Shown here one piece after another: positions 8,975 to 18,730 of a stretch of 64,000 bases of DNA. How positions within the stretch are numbered: the first letter of the stretch is position 1; each line of letters begins with the position of its first letter. The stretch lies in the NCBI GenBank assembly GCA_930367215.1, contig OV884060.1, positions 10,248,001-10,312,000 of the forward strand, written 5' to 3'. The position numbers were made by a program, and so were the translations under genes. The DNA is from Pollenia angustigena (taxonomy: Eukaryota > Arthropoda > Insecta > Diptera > Polleniidae). The notes beneath the pieces were generated by a model, which was given only the letters and a program-made list of their open reading frames with translations, made no database searches and was not told the DNA's origin.

Positions 8975-9661
8975 ATGCGTTTAATAAAACAACATAAAAA
9001 TATTTTTGTTCGTAATACGGATTCTTCAACGAATTTAAATTCAAAATGTAGACATAGTTCTATATTACCGAATTCTATTCGTGCGCTTATTGTAGGTCCT
9101 TCAAATTGTGGCAAGACTAACGTTATGATAAGCTTACTAGAGAGTCCTAATGGACTGAAATTTGAAAACATCTATTTATACTCAAAATCACTATTTCAGC
9201 CAAAGTATGAATATTTAAGAAAATTGATAACACCAATTAAAGGAATGGGGTTTCATACGTTTTCTGATAATGATTCTGTAATACCTCCAGATGAAGCACA
9301 AAACAATTCAGTTATGATTTTCGATGATGTTGCATGTGAAAAACAAAACAATATACGTGCATATTTTTGTATGGGTAGACATAGAAATGTAGATTCATTC
9401 TACTTATGTCAAACATATACAAGAATTCCCAAACATTTAATAAGAGATAATGCTAATATGATTATTATGTTTAAGCAAGATGAAATGAATATAAAACATA
9501 TATATGCTGATCATGTTGGTAGCGATATGAGTTACGAAAAGTTTCATGAAATTTGTGGAGAATGTTGGAAAGATAAATATGGATTTTTGGTTATAAGTAA
9601 AGATGATGAATTAAATGATGGGAGATATAGAAAGCAGTTTGATTATTTTATAACAATATAA
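8975..9661 (+). CDS. FtsK/HerA-type packaging ATPase (left arm)
   Basis: A 228-residue genome-packaging ATPase of the A32/Polinton type, which pumps DNA into preformed capsids. Walker A is GPSNCGKT (41-48). Walker B is VMIFDD (113-118). A glutamine-containing sensor segment, LCQTYTRIP (144-152), follows. The length matches Polinton ATPases. It lies in a co-directional cluster with the 329-aa, 122-aa and integrase genes and is divergent from the phospholipase-domain gene. The ORF is intact in both arms. Confidence 0.88.
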   Translation: MRLIKQHKNIFVRNTDSSTNLNSKCRHSSILPNSIRALIVGPSNCGKTNVMISLLESPNGLKFENIYLYSKSLFQPKYEYLRKLITPIKGMGFHTFSDNDSVIPPDEAQNNSVMIFDDVACEKQNNIRAYFCMGRHRNVDSFYLCQTYTRIPKHLIRDNANMIIMFKQDEMNIKHIYADHVGSDMSYEKFHEICGECWKDKYGFLVISKDDELNDGRYRKQFDYFITI

Positions 9662-9758
9662 ATTATAGAATATATTTTATACGATTATTAGTATAACATC
9701 AACCTTTAAAGATATTACAACAATAAAACGCATTGTTAACCAACGAATAGCTGATCTG

Positions 9759-10080
9759 ATGTCCGATAAAAAAATTAATGAAAAAGTTTTAAAAGAGTTG
9801 ATAAAGAGAAGAAATGTTTTAAAAAAGAAATTTCGCAGTATAAAAATTGGTGAAGCTGATACTCGTGAACAACTTAAAGATACATTTAAACCCATAACAG
9901 AACCCCTGAAAAATTTCATTAATAGTTCGAAAAATACCAAAGTAAATTTAAAAATTGAAAAGAATAAAATTAAAAATGAATCAAAGCAACAAGAACAATT
10001 TAAAACAGATTCTTATATTCCAATTATAAAACCAGAAAAAAATATATTATCTACTGCTGCAAGTAACTCTGAAGATTATA

Positions 10081-10115
<35 letters not shown>

Positions 10116-10748
10116 TATTCTCAACCAGAAACAGAAAATCCAAATAATCATATAAATTTTAATGATTTGTTATATTTAGAAAAAAGAAATGAGTTAGACA
10201 CACTATATGGAGTACATAAAGATTCAAATAATGAATGGAAATTTGGTGATAGTAACATTCAATTTAATGAAGATAAGATTCAAGTTGAAAACCAAATATG
10301 GGCACTCACTCCAGGTTTATTTTCATTAATGTTTCAAAAAATACCAAAAAACTATGATAAATCTGAGTTAGATATTTATAAAAAAATATTAAATAATACA
10401 AATGCCTATAAAATAGGTTATAGCTCAGATGGTCATATAAGGGGTACAAGAGCATATAAATACAAGAACATTATCAGAAAATTGATTAAACCTAAAAATC
10501 CATCTACCAAAACACCTCAATCTCCCACTTCATCTGATACAATAAAAACAACAAATGAAAATTATATTGGAAGTGGGTTAATGAATTTAAATCCAAATAA
10601 ACCCAACTATATATACTGGGATGATCCAAATGAGTTGATAGATCGACTTAGACTCCTGCTCGCATCACAAGCTGCAGGCCACAGCAATCATAATAACGAA
10701 ATTGTTTCTATTATTGAAGAATTATACGAAGCTAACATTATTGAATAA
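9759..10748 (+). CDS. Polinton-associated 329-aa protein (left arm)
   Basis: The N-terminal third is highly charged and Lys/Glu-rich. An acidic tract of ten Asp residues (about 110-119) is encoded by a GAT microsatellite. The central ALTPGLFSLMFQKIP block and the C-terminal YIYWDDPNELIDRLRLLL...NNEIVSIIEELYEANII block resemble, from memory, a domain (DUF8207-like) common in Maverick-rich insect and cnidarian genomes. The function is unknown. A scaffold or DNA-associated virion role is a guess. The gene lies 97 bp after the ATPase and 21 bp before the 122-aa gene, so co-transcription is likely. Confidence 0.75.
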
Positions 10749-10769
10749 CTATAAAATTAACATTAAGTA

Positions 10770-11138
10770 ATGTCTGTCGACAAATTTGGTCACTATATTA
10801 ACGATACAAGTGGCATAATTTCTATGAAAAATGCACCTAAATTGCTTGGGTTCTTTATGGATACAGATAACAACATTGATGTTCAAAACAAAAGAATCAA
10901 ACATATGTCGAATGCTTTGGAAGAAAACGATGGTGTCAATAAAATGTTTTTGCAATCTCAAATTGAAAAAACACAGAAGGAGGTAATGGATCAATTAAAC
11001 AAGAATATTAATGAAGTTTATCAAATAATAGAGAAAATGAAAAAAGATTTTGAAAGAAGACTCAAAATCTTAAATCAGAAACTATATAACAGGCTTGATA
11101 TTAAAAATAAAGAACAGGAGATAACAATATTCCCTTAA
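10770..11138 (+). CDS. Coiled-coil 122-aa protein (left arm)
   Basis: Begins MSVDKFGHYIND, a motif I associate with short proteins next to Polinton integrases. Residues about 50-115 form a strongly predicted coiled coil (LQSQIEKTQKEVMDQLNKNI and onward, with heptad hydrophobics). This suggests a trimeric or fibre-like structural protein, but the role is unproven. It sits 21 bp after the 329-aa gene and 24 bp before the integrase in the same direction. Confidence 0.65.
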   Translation: MSVDKFGHYINDTSGIISMKNAPKLLGFFMDTDNNIDVQNKRIKHMSNALEENDGVNKMFLQSQIEKTQKEVMDQLNKNINEVYQIIEKMKKDFERRLKILNQKLYNRLDIKNKEQEITIFP

Positions 11139-11162
11139 GTAAAGAGGACTTACTTAATAATT

Positions 11163-11558
11163 ATGTATTCAACAAAAAGAGACTTAGTAAATGAACTTCA
11201 TAAACCAGCCCGAAAAAATTTTATACGTCGAAGAGTTGTAATGAAAGGCATAGATGATCTCTGGCAAGCTGATTTAGTTGAAATGGGGAATTATTCTACA
11301 TATAATAAAAAATATCGATATTTGTTAACGATCATTGATACTTTTTCCAAGTTTGCATGGGGTGTTGCACTTAAAACAAAAACAGCAACTGAAGTATTTC
11401 AAGCAATGAAAAGTATTTTAAAATTAGGTCGAGTTCCCAAAAACTTGCAGACTGATGATGGTAAAGAATTTTTCAATAAACAATTTAATATCCTCATGCA
11501 CAACCATAATATAAATCACTACTCAACATTTAGTATAATGAAAGCCTCAATAATATGA
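11163..11558 (+). pseudogene. Integrase, truncated at palindrome centre (left arm)
   Basis: A retroviral-type integrase (rve/DDE fold) that would join element ends to host DNA. Only 131 residues remain: Asp37 (LWQADLVEM) and Asp98 (QTDDGKEF) are present, but the frame ends at ASII just before the catalytic Glu, where the palindrome junction intervenes. Polinton integrases usually exceed 300 residues with a C-terminal chromodomain, which is entirely lost. This copy should be catalytically dead. Confidence 0.85.
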
Positions 11559-12008
11559 ACCATTAAAACTAAATTCTTTCCACATCATTCCTTTTAGAGT
11601 TCGATTAAATCGTTCTACTATTGAGGCTTTCATTATACTAAATGTTGAGTAGTGATTTATATTATGGTTGTGCATGAGGATATTAAATTGTTTATTGAAA
11701 AATTCTTTACCATCATCAGTCTGCAAGTTTTTGGGAACTCGACCTAATTTTAAAATACTTTTCATTGCTTGAAATACTTCAGTTGCTGTTTTTGTTTTAA
11801 GTGCAACACCCCATGCAAACTTGGAAAAAGTATCAATGATCGTTAACAAATATCGATATTTTTTATTATATGTAGAATAATTCCCCATTTCAACTAAATC
11901 AGCTTGCCAGAGATCATCTATGCCTTTCATTACAACTCTTCGACGTATAAAATTTTTTCGGGCTGGTTTATGAAGTTCATTTACTAAGTCTCTTTTTGTT
12001 GAATACAT
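11547..12008 (-). pseudogene. Integrase N-terminal part with full DDE triad (right arm)
   Basis: Identical to the left copy for 130 residues, but it reads through the 66-bp unique centre. It therefore retains the catalytic Glu132 (SIVERFNRTLK), giving Asp37, Asp98 and Glu132 with 33 residues between the last two. It then stops (GSYY) where the sequence folds back into the other arm. The C-terminal half of the core and the chromodomain are lost. This asymmetry shows which strand served as template when the palindrome formed. Confidence 0.85.
11553..11618. other. Unique 66-bp centre (loop) of the giant palindrome
   Basis: Flanked by the inverted 22-mers at 11531-11552 and 11619-11640. Read on the minus strand it continues the integrase gene from the right arm and ends where the left arm begins. 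This is the footprint of a fold-back template switch: synthesis passed through the integrase gene, then turned back about 66 nt later. Confidence 0.85.
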
Positions 12009-12032
12009 AATTATTAAGTAAGTCCTCTTTAC

Positions 12033-12401
12033 TTAAGGGAATATTGTTATCTCCTGTTCTTTATTTTTAATATCAAGCCTGTTATATAGTTTCTGATTTA
12101 AGATTTTGAGTCTTCTTTCAAAATCTTTTTTCATTTTCTCTATTATTTGATAAACTTCATTAATATTCTTGTTTAATTGATCCATTACCTCCTTCTGTGT
12201 TTTTTCAATTTGAGATTGCAAAAACATTTTATTGACACCATCGTTTTCTTCCAAAGCATTCGACATATGTTTGATTCTTTTGTTTTGAACATCAATGTTG
12301 TTATCTGTATCCATAAAGAACCCAAGCAATTTAGGTGCATTTTTCATAGAAATTATGCCACTTGTATCGTTAATATAGTGACCAAATTTGTCGACAGACA
12401 T
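12033..12401 (-). CDS. Coiled-coil 122-aa protein (right arm)
   Basis: The same protein as at 10770-11138, with no amino-acid difference. It has the MSVDKFG start and a long C-terminal coiled coil. It is 24 bp upstream of the integrase fragment and transcribed toward the palindrome centre. Confidence 0.65.
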   Translation of the reverse strand: MSVDKFGHYINDTSGIISMKNAPKLLGFFMDTDNNIDVQNKRIKHMSNALEENDGVNKMFLQSQIEKTQKEVMDQLNKNINEVYQIIEKMKKDFERRLKILNQKLYNRLDIKNKEQEITIFP

Positions 12402-12422
12402 TACTTAATGTTAATTTTATAG

Positions 12423-13055
12423 TTATTCAATAATGTTAGCTTCGTATAATTCTTCAATAATAGAAACAATTTCGTTATTATGATTGCTGTGGCCTGCAGC
12501 TTGTGATGCGAGCAGGAGTCTAAGTCGATCTATCAACTCATTTGGATCATCCCAGTATATATAGTTGGGTTTATTTGGATTTAAATTCATTAACCCACTT
12601 CCAATATAATTTTCATTTGTTGTTTTTATTGTATCAGATGAAGTGGGAGATTGAGGTGTTTTGGTAGATGGATTTTTAGGTTTAATCAATTTTCTGATAA
12701 TGTTCTTGTATTTATATGCTCTTGTACCCCTTATATGACCATCTGAGCTATAACCTATTTTATAGGCATTTGTATTATTTAATATTTTTTTATAAATATC
12801 TAACTCAGATTTATCATAGTTTTTTGGTATTTTTTGAAACATTAATGAAAATAAACCTGGAGTGAGTGCCCATATTTGGTTTTCAACTTGAATCTTATCT
12901 TCATTAAATTGAATGTTACTATCACCAAATTTCCATTCATTATTTGAATCTTTATGTACTCCATATAGTGTGTCTAACTCATTTCTTTTTTCTAAATATA
13001 ACAAATCATTAAAATTTATATGATTATTTGGATTTTCTGTTTCTGGTTGAGAATA

Positions 13056-13090
<35 letters not shown>

Positions 13091-13412
13091 TATAATCTTC
13101 AGAGTTACTTGCAGCAGTAGATAATATATTTTTTTCTGGTTTTATAATTGGAATATAAGAATCTGTTTTAAATTGTTCTTGTTGCTTTGATTCATTTTTA
13201 ATTTTATTCTTTTCAATTTTTAAATTTACTTTGGTATTTTTCGAACTATTAATGAAATTTTTCAGGGGTTCTGTTATGGGTTTAAATGTATCTTTAAGTT
13301 GTTCACGAGTATCAGCTTCACCAATTTTTATACTGCGAAATTTCTTTTTTAAAACATTTCTTCTCTTTATCAACTCTTTTAAAACTTTTTCATTAATTTT
13401 TTTATCGGACAT
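12423..13412 (-). CDS. Polinton-associated 329-aa protein (right arm)
   Basis: An identical copy of the 9759-10748 product. The GAT-encoded Asp tract has the same length, which is notable for a microsatellite and argues for very recent duplication. The C-terminal YIYWDDPNELIDRL block is intact. Confidence 0.75.
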
Positions 13413-13509
13413 CAGATCAGCTATTCGTTGGTTAACAATGCGTTTTATTGTTGTAATATCTTTAAAGGTTGATGTTATACTAATAATCGTATAAAATATA
13501 TTCTATAAT

Positions 13510-14196
13510 TTATATTGTTATAAAATAATCAAACTGCTTTCTATATCTCCCATCATTTAATTCATCATCTTTACTTATAACCAAAAATCCATATTTATCT
13601 TTCCAACATTCTCCACAAATTTCATGAAACTTTTCGTAACTCATATCGCTACCAACATGATCAGCATATATATGTTTTATATTCATTTCATCTTGCTTAA
13701 ACATAATAATCATATTAGCATTATCTCTTATTAAATGTTTGGGAATTCTTGTATATGTTTGACATAAGTAGAATGAATCTACATTTCTATGTCTACCCAT
13801 ACAAAAATATGCACGTATATTGTTTTGTTTTTCACATGCAACATCATCGAAAATCATAACTGAATTGTTTTGTGCTTCATCTGGAGGTATTACAGAATCA
13901 TTATCAGAAAACGTATGAAACCCCATTCCTTTAATTGGTGTTATCAATTTTCTTAAATATTCATACTTTGGCTGAAATAGTGATTTTGAGTATAAATAGA
14001 TGTTTTCAAATTTCAGTCCATTAGGACTCTCTAGTAAGCTTATCATAACGTTAGTCTTGCCACAATTTGAAGGACCTACAATAAGCGCACGAATAGAATT
14101 CGGTAATATAGAACTATGTCTACATTTTGAATTTAAATTCGTTGAAGAATCCGTATTACGAACAAAAATATTTTTATGTTGTTTTATTAAACGCAT
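13510..14196 (-). CDS. FtsK/HerA-type packaging ATPase (right arm)
   Basis: An identical copy of the 8975-9661 product, with Walker A (GPSNCGKT) and Walker B (VMIFDD) intact. It is divergent from the phospholipase-domain gene across a 61-bp spacer (14197-14257). Confidence 0.88.
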   Translation of the reverse strand: MRLIKQHKNIFVRNTDSSTNLNSKCRHSSILPNSIRALIVGPSNCGKTNVMISLLESPNGLKFENIYLYSKSLFQPKYEYLRKLITPIKGMGFHTFSDNDSVIPPDEAQNNSVMIFDDVACEKQNNIRAYFCMGRHRNVDSFYLCQTYTRIPKHLIRDNANMIIMFKQDEMNIKHIYADHVGSDMSYEKFHEICGECWKDKYGFLVISKDDELNDGRYRKQFDYFITI

Positions 14197-14257
14197 CTTT
14201 AGAACTAAATGAAATAATTAAATATTCTCTTTTTCTTATAGAATAAAATTAAATAAA
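14197..14257. promoter_or_regulatory. 61-bp divergent promoter region (right arm)
   Basis: The mirror of 8914-8974, separating the ATPase (minus) and phospholipase-domain (plus) start codons. It is AT-rich and contains CTTATAG. Confidence 0.45.
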
Positions 14258-15091
14258 ATGGTAATACGTTTTAAAAACAAGATTAATTGTAATAAAGTCG
14301 TCAGAGGAGAAGGTTTAATTAATAAATTGGTAAATTCACTTCCTTTTGAACTACATCTTCCTGGTTATCAATATTGTGGTCCTGGAACGAAATTACAAAA
14401 ACGTTTAGAACGAGGTGATAAAGGAATTAATCTATTAGACGGTGCATGTAAAGAACACGATATTGCTTATTCAAAAAGTAGAGATATAAATATAAGACAT
14501 CAAGCTGATAAAATTCTTGAGAACAGAGCTTGGGAACGAGTACTTTCAAAAGATAGCAGTCTTCCAGAAAAATCGTTGGCATATTTGGTTACTAACGCAA
14601 TGAAAGCAAAAACTAAACTCGGTATGGGGATGACTAAGCAAAACAAAAGTAATAGGAAATCAAAATCGAATAAAGTTATTGGAAGAAAACTGTTCAATTC
14701 AACACTAAAAGCAACAACAAAAATTTTAAGAAAAGAAAAACCAACAGATCTTAACGCAGCTATCAAGATTGCACGTAAAACCATTAACAAATCCTTAAAG
14801 GGAAGGAAATCTGAAATTGTAGTACCACGTGTAATACGTGTTCCAAAAGTTGGTGGTGTTTTACCATTAATACCAATATTAACAGCTTTAGGTGTAATTG
14901 GTACCCTATCGAGTGGAGGTGCTAACATAGCAAAAGCAGTTAATGCAGCAAAGAATGCTAAACTCCAACTTGATGAAGCGACTAGACACAATAAGAATAT
15001 GGAAGCAATAGCAATGGGTAAAGGACTTTACCTCAAACCATATAAGAGAGGATATGGATTAACTTATGAAGAAAAAGCAAAAAACTTCTAA
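14258..15091 (+). CDS. Phospholipase-A2-domain virion-type protein (right arm)
   Basis: An identical copy of the 8080-8913 product. It has the calcium loop YCGPG, the catalytic HDIAY, a basic middle region, a hydrophobic stretch near residues 199-215 and the GKGLYLKPYKRG tail. The terminal codons GCA AAA AAC TTC TAA hold the slippery heptamer. Confidence 0.8.
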   Translation: MVIRFKNKINCNKVVRGEGLINKLVNSLPFELHLPGYQYCGPGTKLQKRLERGDKGINLLDGACKEHDIAYSKSRDINIRHQADKILENRAWERVLSKDSSLPEKSLAYLVTNAMKAKTKLGMGMTKQNKSNRKSKSNKVIGRKLFNSTLKATTKILRKEKPTDLNAAIKIARKTINKSLKGRKSEIVVPRVIRVPKVGGVLPLIPILTALGVIGTLSSGGANIAKAVNAAKNAKLQLDEATRHNKNMEAIAMGKGLYLKPYKRGYGLTYEEKAKNF

Positions 15092-15459
15092 ACAAGCTAC
15101 CCAAAAGACCATTGACTGATATTGATATACGAAAATTCTCAAAAAATATTCCACATTTTAGAGGAATTTTCATGTTAGACGCAATACCAAAACATCCCAG
15201 AAATATTGAATGTGGAGTAATTAATTTGGATTCTACAATCGGTAGTGGTACACATTGGGTAGCTTACTATAAAAACAATAAACAAATAGAATATTATGAT
15301 AGTTTTGGAAATTTACAACCACCATTGGAACTAGTTGAGTACCTAGGAGGAAATATAAAATATAACTACAATCAACATCAAAACTATGATTCATTTAATT
15401 GTGGTCATTTATGTCTTGAATTTTTATATAAAATAACTGAAAAAGAAATTAATAAATAA
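15070..15459 (+). CDS. Adenain-type cysteine protease, frameshift-expressed (right arm)
   Basis: An identical copy of the protease at 7712-8101, with the His, Asp, Gln and Cys active-site residues present. The frame opens after TGA at 15067 and overlaps the end of the phospholipase-domain ORF by 22 nt. The first usable codon resembling a start is TTG at 15112, and conserved-looking sequence (LPKRPLTDIDI) extends upstream of it. That supports entry by -1 frameshift rather than independent initiation. Confidence 0.85.
   Translation, partial: RKSKKLLNKLPKRPLTDIDIRKFSKNIPHFRGIFMLDAIPKHPRNIECGVINLDSTIGSGTHWVAYYKNNKQIEYYDSFGNLQPPLELVEYLGGNIKYNYNQHQNYDSFNCGHLCLEFLYKITEKEINK
15079..15085 (+). promoter_or_regulatory. 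Predicted -1 frameshift slippery site (right arm)
   Basis: A_AAA_AAC in zero-frame phase, six nucleotides before the end of the phospholipase-domain ORF (TAA 15089-15091). The -1 product continues CTT CTA AAC into the protease. It mirrors 8086-8092. Confidence 0.65.
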
Positions 15460-15554
15460 AACAATTGAAATTATTTTAAAAAGAAAAACCATGTTTTTTT
15501 TATTTAATTATTTTAAGGTACATATTATTATTATTTTTATCGTTAAAATATAAT
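15460..15554. terminator. Convergent polyadenylation region (right arm)
   Basis: The mirror of 7617-7711. AATAAA overlaps the protease stop, and a facing AATAAA on the minus strand serves the 115-aa gene. Confidence 0.5.
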
Positions 15555-15902
15555 TTAAAAACTGTTAAAGTTTGCGTATATGGGATATCTAGAATTGGCT
15601 TCAAAGATATCACCCTCCTCAAATGGCTTCAATCGCAAGTTTTTCTCCCCTTCCCTGGATATAAGATACGATCCAGATGATAAATTCTTCAAATCTTCGT
15701 CAGTTAGCGTATTGTAGCGATATGGCAAAAACAATATATTCTCCTCAAGCTCAACTTTTATTGAGCTCCCATACTTGGTATTCACTCTACTTGCATTCAT
15801 AATAATGTGTTTAGAAGATATTGCAAGATCCTTAATGTGAATTAAGGATTTGCTGTAGCTCAGAGTATTAAATTTGGTTACTAAGTTTTTCGAGGGTTCC
15901 AT
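15555..15902 (-). CDS. Unknown 115-aa element protein (right arm)
   Basis: An identical copy of the 7269-7616 product (MEPSKNLV start, TKYGSSIKVEL centre). It converges with the protease. The function is unknown. Confidence 0.6.
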   Translation of the reverse strand: MEPSKNLVTKFNTLSYSKSLIHIKDLAISSKHIIMNASRVNTKYGSSIKVELEENILFLPYRYNTLTDEDLKNLSSGSYLISREGEKNLRLKPFEEGDIFEANSRYPIYANFNSF

Positions 15903-16154
15903 TTTTCACAACCGATCACGTTAGTTTCTTTTTTTCAACTGAGATTAAAACCACTTCTCTAAATTGAAAAGAGCTTAACTAAATCAAAAATAATCTATTT
16001 TATTAATCAAGAAAAAGTTTATTGATATATAATCATGTGAATAAATGAGACGAAGACATACATTTCTTCCCTTTGCTCTAAAGAAAGAAATCGATATAAA
16101 TAAATAAATATGGAATAACACTACCACATAAATAAGAATCAATACAGAACAAAT

Positions 16155-16289
16155 TACCGAATAGCATTGAGAAAATTGATATAGTTTTTTCTTTCACTCT
16201 AGTTATTAAGCGAACTGAATAGTATTGAGAAAATTAATATAGTTTTCTCTTTCACTCTAGTTATTAAGTAAACCGAATAGAATTGAGAA
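16155..16289. repeat. ~61-bp direct repeats (right arm)
   Basis: The mirror of 6882-7016. In this orientation each copy holds TTTCTTTCACTCTAG or TCTCTTTCACTCTAG, a good-looking splice-acceptor sequence just upstream of the ATG-less ORF. Confidence 0.6.
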
Positions 16290-16613
16290 ATAAGGGAGCA
16301 AAAAGAAGCATATTGGTTAATAAAATATTTTCATCATCTTAACTGGAATACAGGAGTAGTTTCATTTAAGAGTGTTTGTAATTTTTTAAAAAATAATTTA
16401 AAAAATTCTAAAATATATGTAAAAGGAACAGAAAAGAGCCAATGGTTGGAAAAAATGCTGCAGAAAAAAGTTTTAAATATAGAGGATTTTGGATGTATAA
16501 ATTTAAAGGAACTTAATAAGAAGTATCCAGAAAACACATATTGCAGTTATCACAACTATGGAGTTTGCGCTTTAAAAAATGCTATTTTACTTGAAAGAGA
16601 AAATCTAATTTGA
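16287..16613 (+). pseudogene. ATG-less conserved ORF (right arm)
   Basis: The mirror copy of 6558-6884: 108 sense codons after TGA at 16284, with no early ATG. Coding-like motifs IYVKGTEKSQWLEK and CSYHNYGVCALKNA are present. The frame upstream is closed, so a spliced leader or decay must be invoked. Confidence 0.45.
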
Positions 16614-16915
16614 AATAAGAACAACAATTTTTTAATTTTTAAATCTTATATTTTAACTTGTTTTTTTCTTTAAAGATAATTATTATTATTAATTTAAATA
16701 CAGTAACATACACATTATTTTTAAGAAACTAATTAATAAATATATATATATTTCAATGGTTATTGTATAAGAATAAATGTATTTAGATGTAATCTTATAT
16801 ATGCATATAAAATAATAAAATTTATTTTAATAAGTATAAAAAACAAAAGCCTTTTATTTTTGTGTTATTATTAACCACTGCTATCTCAATAGTAATAAAC
16901 AAAAGATTAGTATTA

Positions 16916-17065
16916 TTATTCAATTTCCATATGAGTGCCATTTCTATCTCTAAAGTGACCCCAAGCTCTAGTATTTATTCTATCTTCCATAATATTTCTT
17001 TTATCATCCATTACACCACCAAGATCCCAAATTTTTAAATAGTAAATAAAAATTACCCCGATCCA
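16916..17065 (-). CDS. Overlapping small ORF (right arm)
   Basis: The mirror of 6106-6255. Its ATG lies at 17011 and the product has 31 residues, overlapping the end of the 150-aa gene. Tentative. Confidence 0.25.
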   Translation of the reverse strand, partial: WIGVIFIYYLKIWDLGGVMDDKRNIMEDRINTRAWGHFRDRNGTHMEIE

Positions 17066-17456
17066 CTATGTCGGCATCACAGTAGTAGCGATTGTTTATT
17101 TTAATGATGTGAAATACTCTCGTCAAAATTTCATCTTTTATTATCACCTGCCTGTAGAACTGATAGTTGTATTTGTTGGAACACAGACCCCGACTTGCGA
17201 TTATATTGTCCAAGAGGTATTTGATCGGTTTGATATTACTGTGATCCGTCTCTATTGCCTCGAGCTCAAGCAGATGTTGTTCTCGTTGTTGTTCTCGTTT
17301 CTCAAATATCGATAGATTACGTTCTTTTACATGCGAGTCATCTGTTGAAACACAAGCTTCACATTGATGTAAATATGTGCGAAAGCGTTCGCCGGAAAAA
17401 TCGTCGTACTCCTGTACTTGTACTATACAGCCACATGTCTTGTGTAAACAATTCAT
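17004..17456 (-). CDS. Unknown Cys-rich 150-aa protein (right arm)
   Basis: An identical copy of the 5715-6167 product, with a Cys-rich N-terminus and a charged helix near residues 52-66. It is transcribed inward from the right tip. The function is unknown. Confidence 0.6.
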   Translation of the reverse strand: MNCLHKTCGCIVQVQEYDDFSGERFRTYLHQCEACVSTDDSHVKERNLSIFEKREQQREQHLLELEAIETDHSNIKPIKYLLDNIIASRGLCSNKYNYQFYRQVIIKDEILTRVFHIIKINNRYYCDADIVDRGNFYLLFKNLGSWWCNG

Positions 17457-17661
17457 TGTTTGGCTTATGTGTATACAGAGTTAAAGAGCACTTGGCCAAG
17501 TAGGTAGAAATTTTTACAAATATTTCGGTAAACAAATCTGTTAACACATAACATTAAAGCACTACAAGTGCTCACTGTATGCTCAGAATAATGATAACAA
17601 ATTAATTTTATATATGTATATATTTTATTCTAACTTTTTACAATAGTTTTCAAAAATATAT

Positions 17662-17802
17662 TTACATTAATGGCCAGCATGTAAAAGTTTTTAAACGTTC
17701 ATCTTCTCTATGGAAAATATCAGTCATGCTATAGCGTGGCGTAAATGAAGATTGTTTTAAATGCTGATCTTCATTGCAATCGGATTTTAGATCTTTAACC
17801 AT
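17662..17802 (-). CDS. Short ORF with start of an IAP-type BIR domain (right arm)
   Basis: An identical copy of the 46-residue ORF at 5363-5503. It ends just after the RLKTF...WP motif, without zinc ligands. Confidence 0.45.
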   Translation of the reverse strand: MVKDLKSDCNEDQHLKQSSFTPRYSMTDIFHREDERLKTFTCWPLM

Positions 17803-17905
17803 TTTAAATTTTTTTCTTTCATTATTTCAACCGCAATTATTAAAAATACTATTTGAACTCCACGATAAATCACAATATACTTGTTGTTGAAATAAATTGT
17901 ATACG

Positions 17906-17914
17906 CTATTTATA
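17906..17914 (-). promoter_or_regulatory. TATA box before the BIR-like ORF (right arm)
   Basis: TATAAATAG on the minus strand, the mirror of 5251-5259. It is the same distance upstream of the ATG at 17802. Confidence 0.45.
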
Positions 17915-18730
17915 CATGGATATGTTCAGCCATTAAAAATTATTTTCGAAATGTGATGCAATATTAGAACCACTAAGCCTTTTAAGAAGGGCAAGAAAAC
18001 AAACTGCAATTAATGTTTTGTTTAATAAACAAATTATACATTCTAACACGCTAAATCATGTTTATGCTTCTTAAATATAACAAAAAGATTTCTTCATCAG
18101 ATTAATGTAAACAAACATGCAGACACATCGTCAGCATTTTATAACAAAATACAAATTCTTTTTAAATCTTCTTAGGAGACGTTATATTATGAAAGAAAAC
18201 AAACTGCAAATAAGAATAACATAATGTCAGCATAAACGGGAACAAAATATTTCTTAATACAAAGAAGAAAACAAAACTAAATTTAAATTCTTTGACTATT
18301 GTGTTAATTCTAAAAACTGTTTTAAAAGAATCGCAAACTTGTTTTTTACTTGAGAATTATAAAATTGATGTGAAAAGATACCGGTTATACCATAATTTTG
18401 AACTTTTATTTTCTATTTTGTCGATTTTGGCTTCGATAGTTTTGATAAAATTAAACTGTTTAGAATCACTGTTGAAATGAAATCTTACAACAAACTGGCT
18501 CGGAACTAGGATTAGTGGTTAAAAAAAAAATAAACTTCACCTCACCAAAAAGCTTCAGAACTTGCTTAAAATAAATTTCAAAATTATACAAATGGTTCGG
18601 AACTAAGATAAATGGTAAAAAAATAATTTCAACATGATAAAATGGCTCGGAAATTAAATAAATGTTTCGGAACTTGTATAAAATAGAGCTTAAAACAGAG
18701 TTTACAATAAAACTTAAAATAGAGTTTACA

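Larger units (their letters stand above)
3344..11552. repeat. Left 8.2-kb inverted arm
   Basis: This arm is mirrored by 11619-19821. It carries one extra ATACAT unit in an AT-rich stretch near 5545 compared with the right arm. ORFs, tandem-repeat copy number and the GAT microsatellite length otherwise appear the same in both arms. Such identity over 8 kb implies very recent formation or continuing homogenisation. Confidence 0.9.
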
